Below are positions 13,557 through 24,600 of a DNA stretch of 64,000 bases, one piece after another. The notes below the pieces were generated by a model. That model worked only from the letters and a program-made list of their open reading frames with translations, was not told the DNA's origin and made no database searches. Positions within the stretch are counted from its first letter, which is position 1. Each line of letters starts with the position of its first letter. Made by a program: the position numbers and the translations under genes. Origin of the DNA: Paraescarpia echinospica (lineage: Eukaryota > Annelida > Polychaeta > Sabellida > Siboglinidae); the NCBI GenBank assembly GCA_020002185.1, contig CM034535.1, positions 70,586,112-70,650,111 on the forward strand, given 5' to 3'.

Positions 13557-14577
13557 CAGAAACTATCATATACATTGTTCAGATTTTGTTGTGTTAAATT
13601 AGATCTTTGAATGAACTGCATGAGCGTAGCACAATGTTTTTGTGTTGTGTCGTCATCGAGAAATGACTGGTCAATGCCTTCTAATTTATATCTCGTTGTA
13701 CATGGAATTTTGGGGTTCGGATCTGTATTATCGTAGCATTCCATGTAATCCAGGAGTAAAACCCATGTCAATATTGAGTGGTCTGGGATGGTCTTGTGTG
13801 GGTCAATAATCGATACACACCCAGAGTCATTAAATATATTTCGTGCTGAAGTTATTTTAAAGTCGGTAAACGACGCCAAACGTTCATGCGGTACAAGGCA
13901 ATAATCAACGACAGCCAAACCTTTGGTTGAAACAGATGTGAAGTCGTTTATCGACGAACCGCGACCGTTCAGCATGCAACAGTTTGATGATATTAAAAGG
14001 TCGATGAGGTATTGTCCATGTGAATTCACTTTAAAATCAATAACTTTTCTCTCAGGAATGTCATCCACACCTTCAATGTAATCAGGCTCACTGCCACAAC
14101 GGCCATTGAAATCGCCACATATGAAGAATATTCCAAGTTTCTGGTATCGGTATATATGTGATAATAGTTCGTTGTAATAGGTTTCGGGGTCAATGTAACG
14201 TGATGATCCGTCAGGAGGAAGGTAACACACACACATCCTAAAACTAGTATCCGAGCTCTTGCTTGTGAAAGTTATCCACATTATTCCTTCCACAGATGTG
14301 TCTAGAATTTTACATTAAAATCATGCAGCAGAGCATCTTTTACAAAAATGCCTACTCCGCCTGACCCTGACTTGGCCCGACAGTTCAGGTTTGTGCGATT
14401 ATGCCCCCACCACTTATATCCATTCATTTCCAGCGTGTTTACATCTGTAAGATGTGTTTCCACCACGGCGATTACATCCGTGTTGAGGTGTTTAACACAT
14501 TCTGCCCTCACTTGGTAGTTGTCGGTGTTTTTGTTTAGCTTCCAGCCGTTAACATTCCAACATCCCACGGACAGCTA
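13475..14577 (-). pseudogene. LINE ORF2, endonuclease part
   Basis: The region encodes an APE-like endonuclease in two frames. The first segment (14568-14302) starts with the CWNVNGW block and includes the ETHL motif with the metal-binding Glu. The second (14293-13475) has CGDFNGR and the catalytic PDHSI block. A frameshift near 14295 separates the two segments. The second segment ends inside a tandemly duplicated 62-bp block shared with the start of the reverse transcriptase frame. Confidence 0.85.
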
Positions 14578-15384
14578 GCGACGACCGCGCACATCTGATC
14601 TATTGTCGCGCTCCCGACGTGTCCCTCGATTTATTGGGTTTCGACCACGACTGTTTCCTTGTTCATTGTTCCTGGTGGTTGATGGGGAATTGTGAGCGCG
14701 GTTGTTGGCGTTACGAGATCCGGCGTCACATCTCGTGATTCTGGAGCCGCTTAGTTCCAGTTTGTTGTTGTTGTCAAGAGCTTTCACGAGGATTCTGAAG
14801 TTCGATTCGATTACACGTTGCTCTTTTGGCTTGTCGTGGACTATTATGATGTCACGATATTTCGCACTTTGTCGTAAGTCTTTTTTTGTTTTCATTACTT
14901 TCGCTTTGTCATTAGCGGTTTTAAACGTCGTTATTACGACGCCAGGGTAGCCGTTTCTGCTGGATGTTTTGCGTACAGCTTTTTCACATTTTACATTTGT
15001 GAGCTTAGCCCGTCTCTCAGTATTTGGTTGATTTTTTTCCACTACGTTTTCGTTCTCCGATTCGGGTAGGTTAAGAACGACACTGTTTAGAGCGCGACCG
15101 TCGTGTGCACCCACTACGTCTGCGTACGAGGGCACCCTGTTCACCAAAGCTGTAAGACGGCCCTCCATGTTCTCGTCCGTATCTACACAGGTATATCTTT
15201 GTTCGAGATTTAGTATCCTTTCTTCTAGAGCTGCTGTTCATGTGATAATGTCGTCACGGAATGCTTTCATCTGATCTTCGATCATATCCGCAATTTGTTT
15301 AGATAGTGTTTTCTCGAAAGTTGAGAATCTATTTTCAATGATGTCCCTAAATGTCAGCAGCGATAGATGCGAGGCTTGGTTCAT
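14575..15384 (-). pseudogene. LINE ORF1 (coiled-coil plus RRM-like), one premature stop
   Basis: Reading from an ATG at 15384-15382, about 270 codons run to a TAG at 14577-14575. The N-terminal part is heptad-like and charged, consistent with a coiled coil. The middle part has the Lys/Arg-rich pattern with a YRDIIIVHDKP core seen in ORF1 proteins of many invertebrate LINEs. The tail is Arg/Asn-rich and basic. A single in-frame TGA at 15240-15238 (codon 49) interrupts it. Family knowledge implies an RNA-binding chaperone role in the retrotransposon RNP. ORF2 follows directly. Confidence 0.75.
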
Positions 15385-15449
15385 TGTTCGTTGTGTTGTT
15401 AGTCGCCCCGCTCGCTCTGGTCATTGGCTTGTTGGTTGTAACACTCGCC

Positions 15450-16019
15450 ATGACGCAATAGTGTACCTTGTAGGTGTCACGGTGAAAGGGCCACACGCAA
15501 TACGGGTATGCTACAGGTAGCCACAAATGTAGGTTGTTGTTGTAGTTTTCAACTGGTGGTGAGACACCTGTTGGTCACTGGTTGGGCGATAATGGACTTG
15601 TATGTTCAGTTGAAAAGCAAAATCATTAAAGTCACTCACACAGGTTCATCACACGTACGATTCATCTTCCCGGCGAAATCCAGAAGTGGTGTACAAACAT
15701 ATATTACAAAACGTGCCGATTGAAAATAAAATAAAATTGGTATAAACAGACGACTGATCATAGGCAGTGTAAACGTACGTCGAGTCTGTCCGTACGTATC
15801 TGACATGTTGTATGTCAGTATGTTTTAAAACTGAATGTTTTGTTTACTATTTAAACGTGCTCCAGGGCGTATCTTCCAAACTGTGAACATTCCTACCCAC
15901 TTACTAAACACAATGTGGCGGGCAGTATACCTTCAACACAGTTAGTCTAGTCATATTATAGTCATTATATTAATTAATAAATGAAAAAATAGGAACTAGA
16001 CTGCTTCCTTTTAAACGCA
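15450..16019. other. LINE 5' flank and intergenic, nothing else recognised
   Basis: The exact 5' end of the LINE cannot be set by eye. A block at ~15965-16005 (AATAAATGAAAAA followed by GGAACTAGACTGC) recurs in diverged form at ~16929-16960 just before the phosphatase gene. Confidence 0.4.
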
Positions 16020-16440
16020 CCGGTAGATAATGTGTTCCATCCTGTTATTGTATTCTGGAAGAATGAGTACTTTCTCATATCCATTCATTTACTGATGCCA
16101 CTTTATGTCCCCCAGTTCTATCATACCCACTTAATTGAAGACATCGTGGATAGGTAGGCCTAGAAGAACACCATGAAGTAACAACTAGTGGCTTCGTGCA
16201 GTAATAAACCCTGTTGTTTCACCTGTCATATATCGAGTGTCATGCTCACTGCCCCTAATAACATTCCCCATCACGGGCACCACTCGCCATATCAACGTTG
16301 CTACAACTTTTTTATAAATAGAAATACAAAATGACCAATTGGCGGAGTGGTACAAACAATTGGTAGACAGGACAACGCCATTGTTCTTTGCAACTTGTTA
16401 TACATAGCATATGTGCGTTTGAGAGATGTGAGGTAAATAA
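16020..16440. repeat. Dispersed repeat, copy B (related to 10020-10385)
   Basis: This is the same-orientation diverged copy of 10020-10385. It includes GTTTCACCTGTCATAT, CGAGTGTCATGCTC and the terminal GTTTGAGAGATGTGAGG region. It carries an extra ~50 bp containing CCCCCAGTTCTATC that is missing in copy A. It has no coding capacity. Confidence 0.7.
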
Positions 16441-16984
16441 AAATTTGAAAAAACACATTTTGGCAGGTCTTTAACATATTTTTTAGTCTTAAGAATATTA
16501 TAGTAATTATTATACACTACCGGCTGAGAAACATAAAACTGCTGGTGTACATAGTACATATATGTTGAATGAGAACATATAAATGTAATTACAAAACAAG
16601 ACATGGTATGGGTAAATTCATAGAACATTTAATCCAAGAACATTTCACGTTTTCAATAAGCAATACCTTAATGGCAGATTAAATGTCTCCATATACTACT
16701 AAGCTACTATCTAAACTAACACAATAAAACCCCAAGATGTGCCCCCACGTAGGCAGGGCATGCTACGCCCACGGCTGCCAGATCTGGACCTCATGGGTGA
16801 TGGCACGAAGTCGCTTTTATAGGTGCTGGAGCAGGTGCTGATGGGTAAATAACGAATTATCGAAATGTGTTAAACTGCAGATCTGCCTATGTGAATAATA
16901 ACATATTAAAACTTATTAATATACACAATAAATGAAAAACTAGGAACAGACTGCCTTCGTTTAAAACTCTACATCTTCCATGTT
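16441..16984. other. Upstream region of phosphatase gene
   Basis: AT-rich sequence with no gene recognised. A possible splice acceptor (GGTTGCAG ending at 16997) lies just before the phosphatase coding region, so an upstream noncoding exon is possible. Confidence 0.35.
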
Positions 16985-17029
16985 GTGCTGGTTGCAGATG
17001 GAGATGTTGCTGTCTCTGGGAGCAACAAG

Positions 17030-18091
17030 ATGTCTCGTCTGTTCCAGCGGAAAGCCTCGGTCAAAGTTTGCCCCGACTTCCAGTCGGACTCTACGAGGGA
17101 TCAATTGGGGTCATCGTCATCGGAGGTTTGTTCTTCCGCCTCGTTGCCTAGCAACCGTATGCAGCATCTGCTCTTCACAAACGTCCAGTTGCCGGTGGTG
17201 ATGCCTAATGTGGATGATGTAGAAGATGGGTATATATCGGTGACTCAACTTTATAATAGTCTCAATGATGGCCAGTTGAGTTCATACATGTATGACCCGA
17301 CCTATATGTTGATCGTCGACACTCGCATCGCCGAGGATTACTTCAAACAGCACATTGTGACCGCTGTACACGTGTCGAACCTCACAAACGCACACAAGGT
17401 GGAGCCACTGCATACCTACACGATGGTGATTGTTTATGACCACAAAGGGTTGTCGCTTTCGCTCAAAGAGAGCATGCTGAGTAAAACCGTTAAGGACATG
17501 TTGGCGCAAGGAACCCACGCGTTCATCGTACAGGGAGGGTTTGACAGCTTCCATAAGAAACACCCATATCTCTGCACAGAGAAGATACCGAAAACTGGAC
17601 GCCAGCGAAGCGAACTGCTCCTGCAGTATCCATCAGTCGTACTCGAGGATCAACTGTACCTTGGACGCATCGACCAGGCAACAAATGAAAAGATTGTGAC
17701 AGATCTCGCAGTCACGCACATCGTTAGTATCACGCTGGAGCAGTTATCTCCGTTTTCCGGGCGCATTCACTATCACACCGTAAACCTTGAGGATGATAGC
17801 ACGTCCGATCTACTGAGCGAGTTTCTCGCAACGTCTAAGTTTATCAAGGACGCGATTGACAGCGGAGGGCGAGTGCTTGTGCATTGTAATCTCGGTGTCA
17901 GTCGTAGTGCCTCGGTGGCGATTGCGTACCTAATGTGTACGCAGCATTGGGTCCTGCGGGATGCGTATAATTACATGAAGGAACATCGCCCCATCATCCA
18001 TCCCAATCACGGCTTCCTCACCCAACTTTCACACTTTGAAGAGATTCTCTACGGTCAGAAGTTTACAGACACGGCAAAGTTGAAGGCTTGA
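17030..18091 (+). CDS. STYXL1: Rhodanese plus dual-specificity phosphatase domain protein, STYXL1-like
   Basis: An intronless frame of 353 codons from the ATG at 17030 to the TGA at 18089-18091. An open frame extends 45 bp further upstream without ATG. Residues ~67-181 resemble a rhodanese domain (VDTR near the start, IVQGGFDSF at the end); its active-site loop has no Cys, so it is probably non-catalytic. Residues ~201-341 form a dual-specificity phosphatase fold with the P-loop VHCNLGVSRSAS (Cys286, Arg292; DNA 17879-17914), a candidate general acid in NLEDDSTSDL (Asp255/256), and the AYLM helix that follows. This domain order matches STYXL1/MK-STYX. The mammalian protein is a pseudophosphatase lacking the P-loop His-Cys, whereas this copy has it. 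A MAP-kinase phosphatase is the alternative; no basic kinase-interaction cluster is evident. An RTE-like LINE fragment begins 230 bp downstream. Confidence 0.82.
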   Translation: MSRLFQRKASVKVCPDFQSDSTRDQLGSSSSEVCSSASLPSNRMQHLLFTNVQLPVVMPNVDDVEDGYISVTQLYNSLNDGQLSSYMYDPTYMLIVDTRIAEDYFKQHIVTAVHVSNLTNAHKVEPLHTYTMVIVYDHKGLSLSLKESMLSKTVKDMLAQGTHAFIVQGGFDSFHKKHPYLCTEKIPKTGRQRSELLLQYPSVVLEDQLYLGRIDQATNEKIVTDLAVTHIVSITLEQLSPFSGRIHYHTVNLEDDSTSDLLSEFLATSKFIKDAIDSGGRVLVHCNLGVSRSASVAIAYLMCTQHWVLRDAYNYMKEHRPIIHPNHGFLTQLSHFEEILYGQKFTDTAKLKA

Positions 18092-18321
18092 TGCCATCAC
18101 GCAGGGTGTTATTCGTTTGTATATTTATTTTAATTATACTGAACAGTGAGCTGAGAACTGAATGTGAACTTCTAGTTACCCGACTCCTTCCAACATCAGA
18201 ATTATGTTGATGTAAAGAAAAGTAAGTTCTGTTACAGAGTGGTATCCAGTCCCTAGTGTTATACAAAGTACTTTGCACTTCACCTCACCTATTCATTCCA
18301 ACACCAACTTGACATTTGTAA

Positions 18322-19893
18322 TTCATCATCATCATTCATCATTGTGTAGCCGTAGTGTCCCATGGTTGGGCCTATCTTGCGCTATCCTCTGCCAGATGGT
18401 GCCCTTCCAGTTCTCATCTAGTTCGTCTCTCCACCGTCTCGCTGGTCTTCCTCTAGATTGTTTCCCTTTGTAAGGTCTCCAGGTTGTGATACGCGATGTC
18501 CATCGGTTATCTCATAGTCTGCTGATGTGCCCTGCCCAGGTCCACTTCTGTCTTCTGATTTGTTCTATCATGTCTATGACCTTTGTCTTCTCTCTTACCC
18601 AGATGTTTGTTTTTCTCTCCCGATGTGTGATGTTTAACATACTTCTTTCCATCTTTGTTTGTGTGGCTGCTAGCTTGTTCTTTGCCTGGATGGTGAGTGA
18701 CCATGTTTCTGCACCTTATGTCATCGCTGGAAGTATGCATGAGTTATAGACTTGTCTCTTCAAGCAAGTTCCAAAGTTACCCTTGAAGATATCGCGGTAT
18801 TTGGCGAATGCTGTCCAGCCGGAGGTGATTCTTCTTTGAATCTCCTTGTCTTGGTTTTTGTTTCTGATATTGTATCGCTGTCCCAGATAGACGTATCTTT
18901 CAACATTCTCTATCTGAGTTGTGTTGATATATTGGTGTGTCATTTTCTATCACCACTTTTGTCTTTGAGATGTTCATCTTCAGACCTTGTTTTTCACTTT
19001 CATCAGTTAGCTCCTGCAGCATTTTTTGTAGTTCTTGCGGTGTAGTAGCGCATTAGAGTATGTCGTCGGCGAAGCGAAGATGGCTGAGATATTCTCCATC
19101 TATCCTCAAGCATCTGGTTTCCCAGGTTAGTCTTCGTAATATGCTTTCGAGTGTTACTGCAAACAGCTTGGGCGATATGGTGTCACCCTGTCGTACTCCT
19201 CTCTTGATGTTGATCTTGTTGCTCTTTTTGTGTAGGTGGACTGCCACCGAGCTGTTGGTGTAGATGTCTTTCACGAGTTCAATGTATACGTCTTCTATCC
19301 CCTATTCTTGAAGGGAGGTCAGTTTTGTTTGAATTTGCACCAAGTCGAAAGCCTTCTCGTAGTCGACGAAAGCGATGCAGAGCGGAATATTATATTCTCG
19401 GCACTTCTCTTTCAGTTGGTTTACGACAATATGTGGTCTGTCATTGAGTACCTGCTTCTGAATCCTGCTTGCTCTCGTGGTTGGTTTTTGTCGAGTGTCT
19501 TCTCTAGCCTATTCATTAGTATCTTTATGAGTAATTTGTAGATGTCTGATAACAGACATATCGGTCTGTAGTTCTTTAAGTCTTTCTTATTTCCCTTCTT
19601 CAAGATTATCACCATTTTTGCATTCTTCCATGCGGGCGGTGGGTATTCGTCTTTCTGATAAGCATTTAGTATACAGCTTAGCCAGTGTTTTCGAGGTGGT
19701 ATCTTCTCCTGCTTTTAATGTTTCAATGTTTACATGGTCATTGCCTGATGTCTTCCCATTCTTCATATCTCTTAGCCCAGCTTCCACCTCCCATGGTGTT
19801 ATCTCTGGTACCTCTTTCAGGTCGGTGTGAATTATGGTACTCAGTTCACTGTCATATAGCTCGGTGTAGAATTCCTCTATTCGTTGTATTTGT
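18322..19893 (-). mobile_element. RTE-like LINE fragment, 5'-truncated and frameshifted
   Basis: Minus-strand pieces cover the reverse transcriptase in order: MKNGKTSGNDHVNIETLKAG (19787-19587), the NYRPICLLSDIYKLL and QAGFR blocks (19615-19421), VRQGDTISPKLF with an intact FADDIL box (19274-19053), and the C-terminal YLGQRYNI block (18943-18716). The end reads (on -) RGRPARRWRDE before an (ATG)n tail at 18321-18344. Several frameshifts and stops make it a pseudogene. The protein pattern matches RTE-type endonuclease-reverse transcriptases, with the endonuclease missing. Confidence 0.88.
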
Positions 19894-19940
19894 TACGTTC
19901 TTGTAACAGCTTTCATTTTACTTTACTGTTAGAACAGCTG

Positions 19941-20468
19941 TTCACTGAAGAATCAATTGGTAATCCTATTATACAGATTTCATTCGGTTCCTGTCACTGA
20001 AGAATCAATTGGCTATCCTATTATACAGATTTCAGTCGGTTCTTGTCACTGAAGAATCAATTGGCTATCCTATTATACAGATTTCAGTCGGTTCCTGTCA
20101 CTGAAGAATCAATTGCCTATCCTATTATACCGATTTCAGTCGGTTCCTGTCACTGAAGAATCAATTGGTTATCCTATTATATAGATTTCAGTCGGTTCCT
20201 GTCACTGAAGAATCAATTGGCTATCCTATTATACTGATTTCAGTCGGATCCTGTCACTGAAGAATCAATTGGCTATCCTATTATACCGATTTCAGTCGGT
20301 TCCTGTCACTGAATAATCAATTGGCTATCCTATTATACTGATTTCAGTCGGTTCCTGTCACTGAAGAATCAATTGGCTATCCTATTATACCGATTTTAGT
20401 CGGTTCCTGTCACTGAAGAATCAATTGGCTATCCTATTATACCGATTTCAGTCGGTTCCTGTCACTGA
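19941..20468. repeat. 52-bp minisatellite, ~10 copies
   Basis: Units begin CACTGAAGAATCAATTGG and recur every 52 bp (for example at 19943 and 19995). Each contains the inverted pair CCGATTT/TCAGTCGG. Copies differ by a few substitutions, and the flanks are unrelated to the unit. Confidence 0.95.
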
Positions 20469-21063
20469 AATTGCTATTTATGAAAAATAAATCGTATGGT
20501 ATGGTTGTGATATATAGCGTATTAATATTTGTAAATATGTTCATAATCAAACCTTGATCCAAGTACACTTTTGTGTACTTATAGTTATGTGCATTATAGA
20601 TGCTAGCATTGTATCACAGTGGTCTGTTATGTTTTCAAAGTTCTACTTAAGCTAATGTTCCTTATTAATTACTTATATCAGGGTTTTTTGCTGCAAGAGT
20701 CTACTATGGTTGAAGAGAAGACAATAAAGGAAATCACAACAGTATCGAGCATGGTACACTTTTACATTTACACAAAATTTGTGCAACCTGCAGTCGACAT
20801 TAGTTTTATTAATCTTACGTCGAGTCTTGTATGACAAAATATAATATTTATTGAAAGGCTTTAGCGTCACTTATCACGTAACAGACAGATCATGGTTGAT
20901 TGCGTGTTTTAATATTTTTGAAAACGTCATGTTTGTCTGGTTTATTAGGATCCAGGGAGAGAAACATAACATCACTTAGAAAATGCCCAAGCAAGAGGAC
21001 AGCCTAGTCTACAATTGATACATTATGTCAATATCTATCTACCATATTATATCTACCTAAGTA
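20469..21063. other. Intergenic, nothing recognised
   Basis: AT-rich sequence. Short open frames (for example 20619-20834) lack domains and are not called. Confidence 0.4.
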
Positions 21064-21238
21064 CAGTAGAACCTCAGTGTTACGATCACCCTTGCGACTG
21101 GCTTAAAATGACCTCAACAACGAGGTGACCTTATTCCCTGTACTTTACCGTTAGAAACATAATTTTGGACTGTCCCAGTATGACCTTAATTGCAAGGTGA
21201 CTGTATTACCAATGTGACTGTATAGCGGGGTTCGACTG
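21064..21238. mobile_element. Tc1/mariner-type MITE, 175 bp, copy 1
   Basis: The termini are CAGTAGAACCTC and its complement-like GGGTTCGACTG, flanked on both sides by TA (21062-21063 and 21239-21240). A related element with the same termini and internal blocks (GGTCACC, GCAAGGTGACTGTA-like) lies at 47683-47872. TA duplication and CAGTNGAACC termini fit the Tc1/mariner/pogo group. It has no coding capacity. It lies just beyond the 3' end of MRPL58. Confidence 0.75.
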
Positions 21239-21311
21239 TACATTAGTGGAATGTTATGTTGTAAATGTGCCAAATAATAATCAAATAAACCTCAATATTC
21301 CTTACTTCATA

Positions 21312-21317
21312 TTTATT
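21312..21317 (-). terminator. Candidate polyadenylation signal of MRPL58
   Basis: AATAAA on the minus strand lies about 225 bp downstream of the MRPL58 stop codon and fits a short 3' UTR. It has not been tested against transcripts. Confidence 0.5.
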
Positions 21318-21541
21318 TCCTTCACAGACATGTCATAATAGCAAATTTACACAAAGAAGAATTACGGCTAATGTACAAATGTCCTGCTCTCTTTTCACAA
21401 CCGAGTGAGCTAATGGGCTCGAAACGTTTGTTCACACTCCATTTGTATTCATTCTGTTGCACTATCGTACTATGTTGTAGTACAGAAGGTGCATGAATAC
21501 ATTGTCTATTGACTATTCTTGTAAGGAGCTGGCATCCTGGT

Positions 21542-21635
21542 TCATACATCATGCATCGTTGGTTTGCTTCGGGAGAATTTCTTCAATGAGTGCTCCCTCT
21601 TTTCCCGTAGCATTGCTTTCCGAGCCTTTTCTCGT
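21542..21635 (-). CDS. MRPL58: MRPL58 exon 6 (basic C-terminal tail)
   Basis: Acceptor AATTCCAG is followed by one base completing Arg174 and 30 codons beginning REKARKAMLREKREHSLKKF, then TGA at 21544-21542. The strongly basic tail matches the known ribosome-binding extension of ICT1. Confidence 0.92.
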
Positions 21636-24600
21636 CTGGAATTGAAGTGACACAGACACCATCAGGGTTCAAAGCTTCCCGATTTGACAGGAGTCTCCTG
21701 AATTTTGAATATAATTACATTAATATATTGAATTAAAATAAAATATCCCTTTTTTTTTTTATAATCATGGAAAAAACTTGTTTATATAACTAACATGAAA
21801 AACAAATAATTATTTTTAGTATTAATTTGTAATATCACAAATAATTACAATAATTAAACTCTTGCTCTTTTTTCAACATTTTATAATGTTGTAATGTAAG
21901 GAGTGAGAGGGGAAGAGAGAGTGAGAGGGAGAGAGAGAGAGGGAGGGAGGGAGAGGGGAAAGGTGGATAGAGGGAGAGGCAGGGAGAGAAACATAGGTAG
22001 GGAGGGAGATTGAGAAATAGGAATACATAAAGAGTGAGAATGGATGAGAGATAGGGAGGGAGGGAGGGAGAGATGTAGAGGAGAGAGAGAGAGAGAAGAG
22101 TGACAGAGAGAGAGGAGTGAGAGAGGGTGCAAAGGATACATGGAAAGAGGAAAAGTTATGAGAGAGTGAATGAGGGACAGTGGGAGATAGTTTAAAGGGA
22201 GAGAGGGGAAATATGGAGGGAGAGGGAGAAAGAGGGAGATATGGATGGAGGAAGGAAATGTGGTAATGTGAATGTCATCACTGCATGAATTTTGTTTGAT
22301 TGTTTTGTTGTCGTAAACAAACATCCAGTCACAGCATGAAGACGAGCATACCTAGCGTGCAGCACCTTCATATCTTCCTCTGTTGGCTCATAAGGTTTCT
22401 TGCTGGCTTTTCTCACCAGCACGCGTATCTTATCTAGACAGTCGGCCTGGTTCAACATCTGCTTGCGCGTTTTGTCCGATGTCACCACCAGCCAGCCATC
22501 TTTCGTGATGCGTCCTGCCTCCTGTAATGTACCATGTAATAACTGGTTTAATTCATCACTAGCTCACCAGTGCTGTATTTTGAACTTAAACTTGTACAAT
22601 GACCAACTGCATGCAGTGGGTAATACTTTTACACAGGTGCAGCCATGGGGCAACAAACAATGGGCAGCAACTGTCACCATTATAGTACTTGGAACTCATT
22701 CCAATGACCGTTCAATTTCTGCTATCATCAGTTATAGCATTGCATGCAGCAGATAATAATTTTACCACAAACAAAGTAGCGTCACCAGGGGAATGACTGG
22801 CAACTCAATTTGTTCAATAATAAATGTAAATAACTCAAAATAACAACCTTAGTGTCTTCTCAAATACATTGCCAATTGATAGATCAGAGGTCAGTGGATG
22901 AAGAAAGCGAATGCTTAGAAGAATAGAGGTGTGGACTTGAGCGCCTGGGAGGAGATGAACTTACAATGCTCCAAAGTTAGTCTATTAAAGTTACATTTTA
23001 AGTTACTACCAATTGTAAGTGTTTTTAAGAAAGTATACAACATGAACAATATTTACTTATTTGATCTTACCTACTACCATATGTCACTTTGGAATTTGAT
23101 GTTATTCGATGAATTATGTAATATTTGTTTTTGCAAAATTACCGCTCGCCATGTCTGGTCAGATGAATAAATGTAAGACATACAGATATAATATTTTGTA
23201 TTTAGTACCGTTTTATCTTAAAATTGCACATTATGTGGACAAGGTTTGTATGGTTTTGAGGAAAGTGAAATAACGTATGGAGCATGTTGATTCATCGGAA
23301 ATATATATTTAAAAGTTTGGACAATCTCGGAATGCAACTTATATGTATATATATATATATTTATTATAATAAAATTATATGTATTAATCACAAGTACACA
23401 CCAGTTCATGTAGCTTGGGCCTCACAAACTCTGGTATCCAAGACGCTGAGTCGACATGGAAACGCACTTCAACCTTGGTGTTCACTGAAAATGCACCAAA
23501 TATGTTAACAACTACTAGAGTATTTGACAACAACAACAACAACACTGTACAATCAGTTGATGGTTCCATTTCAAAAACAGATTAAGTTTTATTTTGTATA
23601 TCTTTACTGAACTAATACTAAAAACGGTTGTTGAAAATATTACAACGATGGAAACAAGACTATTATTTTCCTTGCAATTTTGTATAATGTACAGGCAAGA
23701 CACCATTAATGGTCATTAAACTTATGTTACATTTGGGTAAATTGTGTCTATCATGTGAATGGGGGTAACTGTGCACAATCACACCCATGTATAGACATTG
23801 ATACAGATTACCTGTAAACTGTACAACATTCGAGTATGATAGGCAGACAGGGAGAAGGGCAAAATATGAGAAAAAACAGATTTTGTTATTTCAGATTTTT
23901 CAGCATCCTCTTGTTTTTTGTGTTACAAATTGCCATTTTCTATTGTGGTAATAATTGTGTTGTTTTGTAGGTACCTACAAGTTATGCTATCAAAAAAATT
24001 CAGCCTTATACTTTGACATTTTTTATATTTTATGGCAATTGCTTTGTCTGGATTTGAATGTCCTCAAATATAAAACAAATACTGTGTGCACAGTGAACAC
24101 AGCACTTATTAATTCGTCAGTTTGACTTAGCCAAATCGGCAAAGCAGTTTATTTTTATTTTCGTCAAACGTGGATCGTTTCGTCATAGGTGAAAGGCAAT
24201 CAGTTACTACTGGGAACATTAATGTTTACAACTCACCCTTATTTACATGTTGTCCGCCTGGTCCACTTCCTCTTGAGTAGTTTATGGTTAATGTTTCTGA
24301 AAAATAAACAGTTGTCAGTTTAGCGGATTTCTGTCAAATGTTTACACAACATGACACTGAACAAAAATGCACAATGAAAATACATACTACACGTAAATCA
24401 GTTATGCTGGTTTGCTGCAAAAGAAAAACTGCATGAACCCAACAGTACTTTTACCTGTTAGCACTGCATGTCATATTACACTATGTTTACTGAGAAGAAT
24501 TGTACATGTTGAAGTTAATGATATTCCACATGAGAAATGTGCGTTTAAGGCCACGTATGTTTAGCTAAATTCTGGTCTACCCAGGTGATATAGTATATGA

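Larger units (their letters stand above)
10902..15450 (-). mobile_element. Near full-length, inactivated LINE (non-LTR retrotransposon)
   Basis: On the minus strand the order is ORF1, then ORF2 with APE-type endonuclease, reverse transcriptase and a C-terminal Cys/His segment. A 3' end follows with the AATAAAAT signal at 10932-10939 and a (TAC)n tail at 10902-10932. ORF1 carries a premature stop. ORF2 is broken by frameshifts between the endonuclease halves (near 14300), by a 62-bp tandem duplication at 13433-13556, near 12570, and again before the Cys/His part. The clade is not certain from inspection; CR1/L2- or I-like groups are candidates. It is a dead copy. Confidence 0.93.

Noticed and set aside
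22192..22351. Continuation of the MRPL58 exon 5 frame into GA-rich sequence
   Set aside because: A good donor (AG|GTATGC) plus a phase-matched final exon with family-like basic tail at 21542-21635 explains the C-terminus; the read-through is low complexity.
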